This document shows, piece after piece, positions 48,708 through 57,458 of a stretch of 64,000 nucleotides of DNA (the first letter of the stretch is position 1; every line of letters begins with the position of its first letter). The notes under the pieces are model-generated. The model searched no databases. It saw only the letters and a program-made list of their open reading frames with translations, and was not told the origin of the DNA. The DNA lies in NCBI RefSeq assembly GCF_001425265.1, contig NZ_LMEC01000026.1, forward strand, positions 247,392 to 311,391, in the 5' to 3' direction. Position numbers and translations under genes: made by a program. Origin of the DNA: Massilia sp. Root418. Lineage in GTDB: Bacteria; Pseudomonadota; Gammaproteobacteria; Burkholderiales; Burkholderiaceae_D.

Positions 48708-49910
48708 TTACCACATGAAACGGACGCCGGCGGTGGCGTAGTCCGTGTCGGTGCGGTGCTGGAAGACGGGGTTGTAGCTGAAGCGCGAATTGGCCAGCTC
48801 GCCGTACACGGTCAGGTAGCGGTTCACGGCGTAGTAGGCGCCGGCGATGTGCGATTGCGCCAGGTGGCCCAGGGTGGCGGCCGTGCCGTCGATGCGTGTG
48901 CGGCCATAGCTGTAGCGCAGCGACAGCGCCGCCGTGGGGCGGTACACCAGCTGGCCGAACAGGCCCCGGCTCTTGCGCGCGCGGCCGTCGGCGTCCAGCG
49001 CATCCAGGTCCTGCATCAGCACCGAGCCCAGGCCCTCGCCGCGGAAACCGGACAGGTGCACGTTGAAGGGGCCCGCATCGGCCGTGGCACCGGCCGACAG
49101 GCCGCGCGTGCTCACCTTGTCGTCCAGGCAGGCCAGCCCCGCCGCCGTCAGGCAGTGGCTGGCGCGCTGCCAGGTGAAGTCGCCGTAGACCTTGAGCTTC
49201 ATGCCGCCGCCCTGGTGGCGGTAATACACGCCACCCTCGACGCGCGGCGAGTTGGTGCGGTCCGCGCCGGAACCGGCGAACACGTTGCGCACCTGGCTGG
49301 GATCGTAGACGCCCACCGAGAACGTCAGTGCCTCGGCCTGGGGCGAGTTGTAGCGCAGGCCGGCGTTGAAGTTGGTGTACATATAGCCGGCGTTGAAGGT
49401 GGCCGCCAGCGCATTGGTGGTGTTCACGTTGTCGTAGCCGGTCAGCCCGCCCGCCAGCACGGAAGCGTCGGCCAGTACCGGTTCGCCCTGGTAGATGCTG
49501 TAGGACTTGCCAAACACCAGCTCGCCCCACGGTGCGGACAGCTTGGCCCAGATCTCGCGCGGGTCGAGCGCCTTGGAACCGGTGTTGCCCACGTTGCCGG
49601 CATTGCGGAAATTGCCCTCGCCCGACTGGGCATTGATGTACAGGCCGACGCGGCTGCTCAGCGTCATGCCGTCCACGGCGGGGGCAGTGACGTTGAAGGC
49701 GATCAGGCTGGGCGTGGTGCCGGAACTCATGCGGAAGCCCGTGGTGTCCGGGCTGTCGCCGTTCTGCTTGTGGGCTTGCAGGATGACCCAGCCGTCGGTG
49801 CTGTACTTCCAGCCGTCGGCCGTGTCGAAACCCACGCCGGCGGACGCGCCCGCGCTGAACGCGCAGCAGAGTGCCGCCGCCGTGGCACGGCGCTTGATAT
49901 TGTGTTTCAT
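48708..49910 (-). CDS. Outer-membrane porin
   Basis: The 400-residue beta-barrel has a signal peptide (AAALCCAFSAGASA-GV). Alternating aromatic strands and the Gram-negative porin pattern are present (DPREIWAKLSAPWGELVFGK), and it ends in a C-terminal aromatic residue (TAGVRFMW). It is placed between the GMC and PQQ dehydrogenase genes, so it probably admits the operon's substrate. A 60-bp gap separates it from the GMC gene, with no clear promoter or terminator. Confidence 0.88.
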   Translation of the reverse strand: MKHNIKRRATAAALCCAFSAGASAGVGFDTADGWKYSTDGWVILQAHKQNGDSPDTTGFRMSSGTTPSLIAFNVTAPAVDGMTLSSRVGLYINAQSGEGNFRNAGNVGNTGSKALDPREIWAKLSAPWGELVFGKSYSIYQGEPVLADASVLAGGLTGYDNVNTTNALAATFNAGYMYTNFNAGLRYNSPQAEALTFSVGVYDPSQVRNVFAGSGADRTNSPRVEGGVYYRHQGGGMKLKVYGDFTWQRASHCLTAAGLACLDDKVSTRGLSAGATADAGPFNVHLSGFRGEGLGSVLMQDLDALDADGRARKSRGLFGQLVYRPTAALSLRYSYGRTRIDGTAATLGHLAQSHIAGAYYAVNRYLTVYGELANSRFSYNPVFQHRTDTDYATAGVRFMW

Positions 49911-49970
49911 GCTTGTCTCCAGTTATAGTTTTTGTGCTTGGGTACTTCCTCGGGTACTTCTGTGCGCGCT

Positions 49971-51545
49971 TCAGATTTCCTTGCGTTTCATGGCGCCGGC
50001 GATGTATTCGGCCTGCCGGATCGCCAGTGCCACGATGGTCAAGGTTGGGTTGGCGGCGGAGCTGGAGGTGAACTGGCTGCCGTCCGAAATGAACAGGTTC
50101 TTGATGTCGTGCGCCTGCCCCCACTTGTTCACCACGCCGTCGCGCGCCAGGCCGCTCATGCGGTTGGTGCCCATGTTGTGGCTGGCCGGGTAGGCCGGCA
50201 TGTCGATCACGCGGGTGGCGCCCACGGCCTCGGACAGGCGCCGGAACTGGCGCAGGCCGTGGGCGGCGATGGCTTCGTCGTTGCTGTGGTAGGTCTTGGT
50301 AACGATGGGCACCGGCAGGCCGTACTGGTCCTTCTCGGTGGGGTGCAGCGTGATGCTGTTCTGCTCGCGCGCCATGTCCTCGCCGCACACCCATACGCAG
50401 CTCATGTGGTCATACATATCCAGCGCCGACGTTACATCCCTGCCCCAGCCGCCCGGATTCATGAAGGCTGCGGCGTAGGGCAGGCCAAGCGCCAAGCCTT
50501 CGAGATAGTAGCCGCCGTTGAAGCCGCGCCGCGTGTCCAGGTCCACCTCGTCCGCCACCACGGCGCCGATGTCGAAGCCGCGGTACATATACACCGGCTT
50601 GCGGTGGATCGCCAGCGCAGCCGCCGTGGAGTGGTTCATATAGTTCTTGCCCACCTGGCCGGAGGAATTGGCCAGGCCGTCGCGGTACAGGCTGGAGGCG
50701 GAATTGAGCAGCAGGCGCGGCGACTCGATGGAATTGCCCGCCACGCACACCACGCGCGCCTTCTGCAGCTGGGTCCTGCCCTTGGCGTCCGCGTACAGCA
50801 CGCCGGATACCTTGCCCGACTTGTCGTGCTCGATGCGCAGCACCATGGCCTGCTGGCGCAGTTCGGCGCGGTTGGTCTCCAGCGCGCGCGGAATTTCCGT
50901 GTACAGCGTGGACCACTTGGCGCCGATTTTGCAGCCCTGCATGCAGAAGCCGATCTGCATGCAGGCGGGGCGGCCGTCGTTGGCCTTGCTGTTGGATGCC
51001 ACCGGCCGCACGATCTTCTTGTAGCCGATCTTGCGGGCGCCCGCCGCCATCACCTTGTAGTGATTATTCTCCGGCATCGGCGGCAAGCCGCTGGCGGCCG
51101 TACCGGCCACGCCCATCTTCTTCTCCGCCTTGTCGTAGTATGGCGCCAGGTCCTTGTAGGTGATGGGCCAGTCCAGCACATTGGCGCCCTCCACCTGGCC
51201 GTACACGGTGCGGGTCTGGAAGTCGTGCGGCTGGAAGCGCAGCGCGACGCCGGAGAAGTGCACGGTGGAGCCGCCCACGCCTTTTACTATCCACGCCGGC
51301 AGGTTGGGATAGGTCTTGGTATGGTGCCAGCCTCCCGCCGAGATGCGCTTGTCGAGCCAGGATATCTTGTTGAACATCGCCCATTCGTCGTTCTCGAAAT
51401 CGGCCTGCGTGTAGTGCTTGCCCGCTTCCAGGATCACCACCTTGACGCCGCGCTGGGCCAGCTCGTTGGCCAGCGTGCCGCCGCCCGCGCCCGAGCCGAT
51501 GACGACGACCACGTCGCGGTCGCCGGTGCTGTATTTGATCGCCAT
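49971..51545 (-). CDS. GMC oxidoreductase (gluconate-dehydrogenase large-subunit type)
   Basis: The 524-residue flavoprotein has the FAD-binding DVVVVIGSGAGGGTLANELA at the N-terminus, the middle GGSTVHFSGVALRF block, the active-site His in ASHNMGTNRMSGLA and the C-terminal FISDGSQFTSSSAANPTLTI. It has no signal peptide of its own. It is expected to travel through Tat with the small subunit encoded 23 bp upstream. It oxidises a sugar acid, polyol or alcohol in the periplasm. Confidence 0.9.
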   Translation of the reverse strand: MAIKYSTGDRDVVVVIGSGAGGGTLANELAQRGVKVVILEAGKHYTQADFENDEWAMFNKISWLDKRISAGGWHHTKTYPNLPAWIVKGVGGSTVHFSGVALRFQPHDFQTRTVYGQVEGANVLDWPITYKDLAPYYDKAEKKMGVAGTAASGLPPMPENNHYKVMAAGARKIGYKKIVRPVASNSKANDGRPACMQIGFCMQGCKIGAKWSTLYTEIPRALETNRAELRQQAMVLRIEHDKSGKVSGVLYADAKGRTQLQKARVVCVAGNSIESPRLLLNSASSLYRDGLANSSGQVGKNYMNHSTAAALAIHRKPVYMYRGFDIGAVVADEVDLDTRRGFNGGYYLEGLALGLPYAAAFMNPGGWGRDVTSALDMYDHMSCVWVCGEDMAREQNSITLHPTEKDQYGLPVPIVTKTYHSNDEAIAAHGLRQFRRLSEAVGATRVIDMPAYPASHNMGTNRMSGLARDGVVNKWGQAHDIKNLFISDGSQFTSSSAANPTLTIVALAIRQAEYIAGAMKRKEI

Positions 51546-51567
51546 GCTTGTCTCCTCGTTCTTGTTG

Positions 51568-52134
51568 TCAGATCCAATCGATATCGTCGAAACCCCGGTT
51601 CACGTAACCGCCCTTCTCCCACGACGATCCCTCATAGCCGAACAGCGGGAACACCGCCTTGTTGTCGTACAGCCCCGTGACCAGGCCGCCGTGGATCTTG
51701 GCGAAGAACGGCGTGGCCTCGATCTCCTTGAGCAGCGCCACGCGGTCCGCTTCCTCGGCCACGGCTGCGTAATCCTTGCCATGGGCCTGGCGCGCGCGCC
51801 GGTTCAGCTGCGCCACCCCGTCGGCCAGCAGCGCCTTGAGCGCCGGGTCCTTGGCCGCCTGCGCGTCGTAGGGCAGGATGGCGTGCTGGTAGTACTTGTC
51901 GGCCAGCTTGTCGTGCGGGAAAATGTCGCGCGCCATGCGCAGCAGCGCCGCGCCGGTATCGCCGCCCAGCACCTCGAACTGCTGCGCCATCGCCGCGCCC
52001 GGACTGGCCAGCAGCGCGCCGGCCGATACCACGCTCACGCCTATCCCTGCCAGGCCTGTGCCTTTGAGGAAGCCGCGCCGCGTCAGCGTCACCGCCTTGT
52101 CGACCACGCGCATGCCGCTTTTTTGCTTGTCCAT
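51568..52134 (-). CDS. Gluconate 2-dehydrogenase subunit 3-like protein, Tat signal
   Basis: The 188-residue small subunit has a twin-arginine signal (TRRGFLKGTGLAGIGVSVVS). The family body is LRMARDIFPHDKLADKYYQH, DPALKALLADGVAQLNRRAR, and the tail YNDKAVFPLFGYEG-like segment. It carries the GMC subunit across the membrane and completes the dehydrogenase. It comes 33 bp after the lipoate-ligase-like gene. Confidence 0.9.
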   Translation of the reverse strand: MDKQKSGMRVVDKAVTLTRRGFLKGTGLAGIGVSVVSAGALLASPGAAMAQQFEVLGGDTGAALLRMARDIFPHDKLADKYYQHAILPYDAQAAKDPALKALLADGVAQLNRRARQAHGKDYAAVAEEADRVALLKEIEATPFFAKIHGGLVTGLYDNKAVFPLFGYEGSSWEKGGYVNRGFDDIDWI

Positions 52135-52166
52135 GTCATCTCCTTAGTTGTTGTAAGTAGCCTGCT

Positions 52167-52943
52167 TCAGTAAATTTCCGCCGCGTCCGCAGCCTCCGCC
52201 TGCGCCTGCGGCAGGTGGAACAGCGCGTAACTCAGCGCCTGCCGCAGCGGGCCTGCCACCGAGTCAAGCCAGTCGCCGCCGCCCGCTTCCTGCTCGCACG
52301 AGGTGTTGCAGGCCGCCAGCGCCGCCGCGTCCCCGGCAGGCCGGCCAAGTGCCCGCGCGAGCAGCGGCCAGTCCGGCTGCGCGAGCTGCAGCCCCGCCAC
52401 CAGCAGCACGCTGCCGCGCCGCCGCACCTGCGCCAGGCCGACGATCTTCCGGTGCCCCACCACCACCTCCCACGGCGAGTAGCCGCCGTAGCAGGCCCAG
52501 CCCAGTTGCACCGCGCCGGCCCGTCGCTGCAGCGTGCGCGCCTGCTCCGGCGTGAGCGCATGGGCCGGCACGCCCAGGCTGCGCAGCACGCCCGCATACA
52601 GCTCGCCCAGCCAGCGGTAGCTGTGCACCAGCTGCCCGGAGGCCAGAGGATGGCCCTGCGGTAGCAGCACCGAGGCGCTCAGCATCCACGGCCCGGCCAG
52701 CACTGCGCCGCCGCCCGCCTGGCGCACCACCGCCTCCATGCCGGCGGCTGCCGCGCGCTGCGCCACCTCGTCCAGCGCGGCGTGCTGCGCGCAGCCCAGC
52801 ACTACGCCGGGCGCGCCGTAGCGCCACAGCTGCATGGCCGCGCCGTCCGCCGGCTGGGCCAGCAGGCGCGCGTTCCACTCCTGCTCTTCGCGGCAGCTGG
52901 CCAGCGCGGGCTGGCGCGGCGCGTTCCATAGCGGCGCGAACAC
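52167..52943 (-). CDS. Lipoate-protein ligase / octanoyltransferase-like protein
   Basis: The 258-residue protein of the LplA/LipB/LipM superfamily has LWRYGAPGVVLGCAQHAALD, the cofactor-binding VVRQAGGGAVLAGPWMLSAS and the catalytic lysine region VVGHRKIVGLAQVRRRGSVL. A GTG start directly follows the E2 stop. Its place suggests that it loads lipoate or octanoate onto the free lipoyl domain of this operon. The start codon and the mix of LplA/LipM features leave the exact reaction open. Confidence 0.82.
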   Translation of the reverse strand: MFAPLWNAPRQPALASCREEQEWNARLLAQPADGAAMQLWRYGAPGVVLGCAQHAALDEVAQRAAAAGMEAVVRQAGGGAVLAGPWMLSASVLLPQGHPLASGQLVHSYRWLGELYAGVLRSLGVPAHALTPEQARTLQRRAGAVQLGWACYGGYSPWEVVVGHRKIVGLAQVRRRGSVLLVAGLQLAQPDWPLLARALGRPAGDAAALAACNTSCEQEAGGGDWLDSVAGPLRQALSYALFHLPQAQAEAADAAEIY

Positions 52944-53663
52944 CTACAGCCCCTCGGCCGCTTCCAGGCGGGCTTTCAGCTCGCCCAGGAACAGCGCGGC
53001 AGGATGGCCGTCCACCGCGCGGTGGTCGAACACCAGCGACAGCGTGGTGGCCGGCGCGATCATCAGCTTGCCGCCCTGGACCACCGGCCGGTCCGCCACG
53101 CGCGCCAGGCCCAGGATGGCCACCTGGGGCGGGTTGAGGATGGGCGTGAACCAGTCCACGCCTGCCGCACCCAGGCTGCTTACCGTGAAGGTGCCGCCCT
53201 GGTAAGCCTTGACCGGCAGCGTGCCGGCGCGCGCGCCGGCCGCCAGCGCCGCCGCTTCCGCCGCGATCTGCTCGATGCTCTTGGCGTCGGCGTCGCGTAT
53301 CACGGGCACGGCCAGGCCCTCTTCCAGCGCCACCGCCACGTTCAGGTGGATGCCCGGCATGCGTTCAATGGCGCCTTCGCGCATCAGGGCGTTCATCGCC
53401 GGATGGCTGCGCAGCGTGAGCGCCAGCGCGCGCAGCACGATGGGCATCACGCTCAGGCGCACGCCGGTTCCGGCGCGCTCCTGCAGGCGGGCGCGCAGCA
53501 GCTGGCAGCGGCGCATGTCCACGTCCATGCCGAGCGCCACACGCGGCGCCTGCCAGCCGGCCGTCATGTTGCGGGCGATGCTGCCGCGTATGCCCTTGAG
53601 CGGCACCAGCTGGGGCGGCGCCGCCTGATCGGCCACCGCGACGGCCGGGGTGTGGGCATTCAT
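52944..53663 (-). CDS. E2 catalytic (acyltransferase) domain as a stand-alone protein
   Basis: This 239-residue protein is only the catalytic core of a 2-oxo-acid dehydrogenase E2. It has LKGIRGSIARNMTAGWQAPR at the N-terminus, LNVAVALEEGLAVPVIRDAD, TFTVSSLGAAGVDWFTPILN and the active-site FDHRAVDGHPAALFLGELKA. It has no lipoyl or peripheral-subunit-binding domain; the lipoyl domain is the separate gene next door. The genes overlap by 1 to 4 bp, depending on the ATG or GTG start. Confidence 0.9.
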   Translation of the reverse strand: MNAHTPAVAVADQAAPPQLVPLKGIRGSIARNMTAGWQAPRVALGMDVDMRRCQLLRARLQERAGTGVRLSVMPIVLRALALTLRSHPAMNALMREGAIERMPGIHLNVAVALEEGLAVPVIRDADAKSIEQIAAEAAALAAGARAGTLPVKAYQGGTFTVSSLGAAGVDWFTPILNPPQVAILGLARVADRPVVQGGKLMIAPATTLSLVFDHRAVDGHPAALFLGELKARLEAAEGL

Positions 53664-53911
53664 CACGCCGCCCGCAAGGTAGCCAGCGGCTTGCCCTGGG
53701 CAACCGTGGCGTCGGCTTCGATCAGCACCTGGTCCAGCACGCCGTCCGCCGGCGCCGGCACTTCGATGCTGGTCTTGACCATGACCACCACGGCCACCGT
53801 CTGGCCGGCCGCCACGCGGTCACCGGGCTTCACCAGCCATTGTTCCAGCAGGGCCTCGGTGCCGGGTTCGACGTCTTCCCAGGCGTCCTGGGGTAAATGG
53901 ATTTCGCTCAT
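53663..53911 (-). CDS. Free lipoyl-domain protein, 82 aa
   Basis: The protein consists only of a biotinyl/lipoyl carrier fold: LLEQWLVKPGDRVAAGQTVA, the lipoylation turn VMVKTSIEVPAPADGV and QVLIEADATVAQGKPLATL. The lysine of VKTS takes the place of the Lys of the usual DKA turn. It carries the acyl group between E1 and the separate E2 core. It is joined to E1 beta by a 4-bp overlap. Confidence 0.9.
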   Translation of the reverse strand: MSEIHLPQDAWEDVEPGTEALLEQWLVKPGDRVAAGQTVAVVVMVKTSIEVPAPADGVLDQVLIEADATVAQGKPLATLRAA

Positions 53912-54966
53912 GCTGCTTTCCTTTCAATGGTGTTTGCGGATACGAGTTGGCGCGCGGCGGCAACGATGCCGTCCACCTGCGGAATGACGAACTGCTCCAG
54001 CGGGCGCGCGTAAGGAATCGGCACGTCCGGCACGGCCAGCCGTTTGACCGGCGCGCGCAGGGTGACGCTGTCGAGGTTCTCGGCCACGATGGCGGCGATC
54101 TCGCCGCTCAGGCCGAAGCTCAGGTAGTCTTCGTCGGCGATCAGCAGGCGGCCGGTCTTGCGCACCGAGTCGAGGATGGCCTGGCGGTCCAGCGGGACGA
54201 TGGTGCGCAGGTCGATCACTTCCGCGCTGATGCCTTCGCCGGCCAGTTCGGCGGCCGCCAGCACGGCCTTCTGCACCATCTGGCTCAAGGTCACGATGGT
54301 GAGGTCCGTGCCTTCGCGCACCACGCGCGCCTGGCCGAACGGGATGGCGTAGGCTTCTTCGGGCACCTCGTTGGTGCTGCCTTCGAAGTAGGACATCCAC
54401 GGCAGGCCCATGATCCCCTTGTGGAACATGAACACCACCGGATTGTTGTCGCGGATGGACTGGATCATCAGGCCCTTGGCGTCGTAGGCGTTGGACGGCA
54501 CCACTACCTTCATGCCCGGCAAGTGGGCGAAGGTGGCGTACAGGCACTGGGAATGCTGGGCGGCGTCGTTGTAGCCGCCGCCGATGCCTGTCATCAGCAC
54601 CATCGGCAGGCTGATGTTCCCGCCTGCCATATAGGTGTTCTTGGCCATGTGGTTGTAGATCATGTCCATGCAGACGCCGAAGAAGTCGACGAACATGAGT
54701 TCCGCAATCGGGCGCATGCCCTCGGCCGCAGCGCCGATGGCCGCGCCGATGAAGGCGGTTTCCGAAATCGGCGTGTCCATGATGCGGTCCTTGCCGAACC
54801 TGGCCAGCAGGCCCGTGGTGGCGCCGAAGATGCCGCCGTACTTGCCGACGTCCTCCCCCAGCACGAATACTTCGGGGTCCTGCTGCATTTCCTGGGCGAT
54901 GGCCTCGGCGATCGCCTGCGCCATCGTCATGCGGCGCGCTGCGCTGGTGTTGGTGGGGCTGCTCAT
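53908..54966 (-). CDS. 2-oxo-acid/acetoin dehydrogenase E1 beta subunit
   Basis: The 352-residue protein has the thiamine-enzyme beta features: MTMAQAIAEAIAQEMQQDPE, VFVLGEDVGKYGGIFGATTG, RIMDTPISETAFIGAAIGAA, PMVLMTGIGGGYNDAAQHSQ and the C-terminal transketolase fold DLRTIVPLDRQAILDSVRKT. It pairs with E1 alpha to decarboxylate or cleave the ketone substrate. The AcoB-like size and the sigma-54 control point to acetoin-type substrates; a branched-chain or pyruvate complex is less likely but not excluded. Confidence 0.9.
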   Translation of the reverse strand: MSSPTNTSAARRMTMAQAIAEAIAQEMQQDPEVFVLGEDVGKYGGIFGATTGLLARFGKDRIMDTPISETAFIGAAIGAAAEGMRPIAELMFVDFFGVCMDMIYNHMAKNTYMAGGNISLPMVLMTGIGGGYNDAAQHSQCLYATFAHLPGMKVVVPSNAYDAKGLMIQSIRDNNPVVFMFHKGIMGLPWMSYFEGSTNEVPEEAYAIPFGQARVVREGTDLTIVTLSQMVQKAVLAAAELAGEGISAEVIDLRTIVPLDRQAILDSVRKTGRLLIADEDYLSFGLSGEIAAIVAENLDSVTLRAPVKRLAVPDVPIPYARPLEQFVIPQVDGIVAAARQLVSANTIERKAA

Positions 54967-54991
54967 AATGATGGTCTCCTTGGTTGTGGGG

Positions 54992-55999
54992 TCAGCAGAA
55001 AACGTGCTGCAGCGCCTCTTCGGGCGCTGGGTCCGGACTGTTGCGGGCGAAGGCGTAGGCACCTGCCACGCGGGACTTGGCACCGGCCACCAGTTCGGCC
55101 TCGGTGGCGTCGTCCAGCAGGCCGTGCGCGCGCAGGAAGGCCGCCAGTTGCGGGATGGGGTCGTTCTTGCGCGCCTGCTCGGCTTCACCCTTGGCGCGGT
55201 AGACCTCCGGGTCGCCCTGGAAGTGGCCGTGGTAGCGGTCCGTCTTCACCTCGATCAGGGTCGGGCCCTCGCCGCGCCGGGCGCGCGCCACCGCGGCGCC
55301 GGCGGCTTCGAACACGTCCAGCGCGCTGTTGCGCTCGACCAGGATGCCGTGCATGCCGTAGGCAGCGGCGCGGTCGGAGTTGTTGGCGATGGCGGTGGAA
55401 TCGGCCTTCTCCACCGAGATCGCATACTTGTTGTCTTCGCAGATGAAGATCACCGGCAGCTTCCACAGCGCGGCCAGGTTCATCGATTCATGGAAGGCGC
55501 CCTGGTTGGTGGCGCCTTCTCCGAAGAAGGCCACCGCCACCGCGTCGCTGCCGCGCTTCTTGGCCGCCAGCGCGGCGCCGCAGGCCGGCGGCATGCTGGC
55601 GCCCACGATGCCGCTGCAGCTGAACTTCACGGCCGGATCGAACAGATGCATATGGCCGCCCTTGCCGCGTCCCAGGCCGGTGGCCTTGCCGAACATCTCG
55701 GCCGTCATCTCCGGCAAGCGCACGCCCTTGGCGATGGCGAAATGGTGCGAGCGGTGTGCGCCGACCACGGTATCGTCGGCGCGCAGGTGGGCGCACACGC
55801 CCACCGCCACCGGCTCCTGCCCCGCCGCCAGGTGCATCTCGCCGGGTACCGGACCGGAGCCGATGTCGAAGGCCAGGCCTTTCTGGATATTCGGCGGCAG
55901 CTTGCCCTCAAGGTAGACCTTGACCATGGTGTCTTCGAATTCACGAATCGCGATCATGGTCTGATACATCCAGATCAGCTGCTCTGACGTGTGTTCCAT
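54992..55999 (-). CDS. 2-oxo-acid/acetoin dehydrogenase E1 alpha subunit
   Basis: The 335-residue subunit has the thiamine diphosphate site FFGEGATNQGAFHESMNLAA (GEG in place of the usual GDG) with IFICEDNKYAIS, and the conserved GRGKGGHMHLFDPAVKFSCS and GHFQGDPEVYRAKGEAEQAR. Length and sequence resemble AcoA. It is the first gene after the -24/-12 promoter at 56067-56081 and opens the ten-gene minus-strand operon. Confidence 0.9.
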   Translation of the reverse strand: MEHTSEQLIWMYQTMIAIREFEDTMVKVYLEGKLPPNIQKGLAFDIGSGPVPGEMHLAAGQEPVAVGVCAHLRADDTVVGAHRSHHFAIAKGVRLPEMTAEMFGKATGLGRGKGGHMHLFDPAVKFSCSGIVGASMPPACGAALAAKKRGSDAVAVAFFGEGATNQGAFHESMNLAALWKLPVIFICEDNKYAISVEKADSTAIANNSDRAAAYGMHGILVERNSALDVFEAAGAAVARARRGEGPTLIEVKTDRYHGHFQGDPEVYRAKGEAEQARKNDPIPQLAAFLRAHGLLDDATEAELVAGAKSRVAGAYAFARNSPDPAPEEALQHVFC

Positions 56000-56066
56000 T
56001 TACTCCTCCTGTAATTTGTCTCTGTCGGAAGCGCGCGCCGGGCTACGCGCTCTTGGCAGGTATTCC

Positions 56067-56081
56067 GCAACAACCATGCCA
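56067..56081 (-). promoter_or_regulatory. Sigma-54 promoter of the dehydrogenase operon
   Basis: The minus strand reads TGGCATGGTTGTTGC, with the GG and GC pairs at the canonical 10-bp distance. The match to TGGCACG-N4-TTGC is good. It lies 68 bp in front of the E1 alpha start. The paired upstream activator sites are at 56134-56180. Confidence 0.82.
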
Positions 56082-56133
56082 GGCGAAAAACCGCGCTTGC
56101 GGGCGATACAGCCCGCCGTTACCGGGCGTTTGC

Positions 56134-56180
56134 GCGACAGTTGGCACAGCAGCTGTCTCATTGGCGGCGACAGCTGTCGC
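56134..56180. promoter_or_regulatory. Upstream activator sites of the dehydrogenase operon
   Basis: A perfect 14-bp palindrome, GCGACAGCTGTCGC (56167-56180), is joined by the half-sites GCGACAG (56134-56140) and CTGTCTC (56153-56159). They lie about 80-120 bp upstream of the predicted start site of the sigma-54 promoter, the usual enhancer distance. The motif recurs at 58190-58234. Confidence 0.75.
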
Positions 56181-56190
56181 GGGAAGCCGC

Positions 56191-57456
56191 CTAGGGAGCG
56201 GGCATCGCCGCGACGAAGCGACCGGCGAGCCAGAACAGGGACACCGCCGTGCAGCCGAAGGCGATGCCGGTTTGCGTGCGTGCAGCCCAGCCGCTACGCC
56301 AGGCCTGCAATCCGCGCAGCGCCAGCCACGCGGCGGAAGCAACCAGCAATTGGCCCGCTTCCACGCCGAGGTTGAAGAACAGCAGTGTGGCCAGCGGCGG
56401 CACGCTGCTGTCGGCCAGCAGTTCGCGCAGGCCGAACGCCAGGCCGAAGCCGTGCACCAGCCCCACCGCCGCCACGGCGGCCAGCGCCGGCATCGGCATC
56501 GGCATCAGAGGCTGCGGCCGTGCGCTGCGGTCTGCACGCAGCGCCGACAAGGCGGCGCCCAGCAGCGACAGCGCGATCGTCACTTCCACCCACGGCGGGA
56601 ACCATGCGCCTGCCGGCATCCAGCCGAACAGGCCGGCGCCCAGCGACAGAGAGTGGCCAATGCTGAATGCGGTGATGCGCAACGCGATGGGTTTCAGCTG
56701 CAATGGCCCCAGCACCAGGCACAGGACGAACAGCAGATGGTCCCAGCCTTGCAGGATGTGCTCGGAGCCGGCCAGCAGGAACATGCGCGCGGCGCCGGCC
56801 AGCGATGGGTTCAGCTGCACCGGCACTGCCAGTGTGCCGCCCACCGCATAAGTGCGCAGCGCGCCGTCCTGGTGGAAGAACAGGATGTTGGCTATGTCAG
56901 CCAGGCTGCCGGGTTCAGGCCCGCCCAGGCTGCAGAATGACAGCGGCGGGTAGCCTGCCGCGCCGCGCGCAACGGGATACAGCAGCTCGGCGTCCACCAG
57001 CACGTGGCGCGTTTCGGTAGGCTCACCGCCTTGCATGTCGGGCATCACCGCGTGCGCCGCGCGGCGCGCCTGGTCCAGCGTGGTGAACGGCGGCACTTGG
57101 CCGCGCCTGCGGACGCGCACCGCCAGCACCCGCGCCGCCACCGCCTGGCCGCCGGCCCCAAGCCGGTGGCTGTCCGCCAGCAGCCGCCCCAGCTGTTCCA
57201 GCCTTGCCTGCGCGGCGGCCGTGTCGAGATAGTGGAACAGGCGGCCGCTCTCGACGCTGTCGTAGCGCACGCCGCCAGACTGCGGCAGCAGCGGCAACGA
57301 CAGCCGGACGTAGGCGGCCAGGCCGTCCGTGCGCGGCTCGAAGTGGACCACACGCACCAGGCGGTCCGACGATGGATGGGCCGCCGCAGCGGCGGTCCAG
57401 GCCAGCAGCAGCGCCAGGCAGGCGCGCAGCGCGGCCGTACAGGCGCTGCGGCCCAT
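56191..57456 (-). CDS. HupE/UreJ-like membrane protein
   Basis: The 421-residue protein has a signal peptide (ACLALLLAWTAAAA-AH) and a periplasmic N-terminal half. A C-terminal half of about six helices contains the family blocks GSEHILQGWDHLLFVLCLVL, ITAFSIGHSLSLGAGLFGWM, VGLVHGFGLAFGLRELLADS and FNLGVEAGQLLVASAAWLAL with conserved His and Glu. HupE/UreJ relatives move nickel or other metals; here the substrate is unknown. It starts 2 bp after the VOC gene. Confidence 0.85.
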   Translation of the reverse strand: MGRSACTAALRACLALLLAWTAAAAAHPSSDRLVRVVHFEPRTDGLAAYVRLSLPLLPQSGGVRYDSVESGRLFHYLDTAAAQARLEQLGRLLADSHRLGAGGQAVAARVLAVRVRRRGQVPPFTTLDQARRAAHAVMPDMQGGEPTETRHVLVDAELLYPVARGAAGYPPLSFCSLGGPEPGSLADIANILFFHQDGALRTYAVGGTLAVPVQLNPSLAGAARMFLLAGSEHILQGWDHLLFVLCLVLGPLQLKPIALRITAFSIGHSLSLGAGLFGWMPAGAWFPPWVEVTIALSLLGAALSALRADRSARPQPLMPMPMPALAAVAAVGLVHGFGLAFGLRELLADSSVPPLATLLFFNLGVEAGQLLVASAAWLALRGLQAWRSGWAARTQTGIAFGCTAVSLFWLAGRFVAAMPAP

Positions 57457-57458
57457 GG

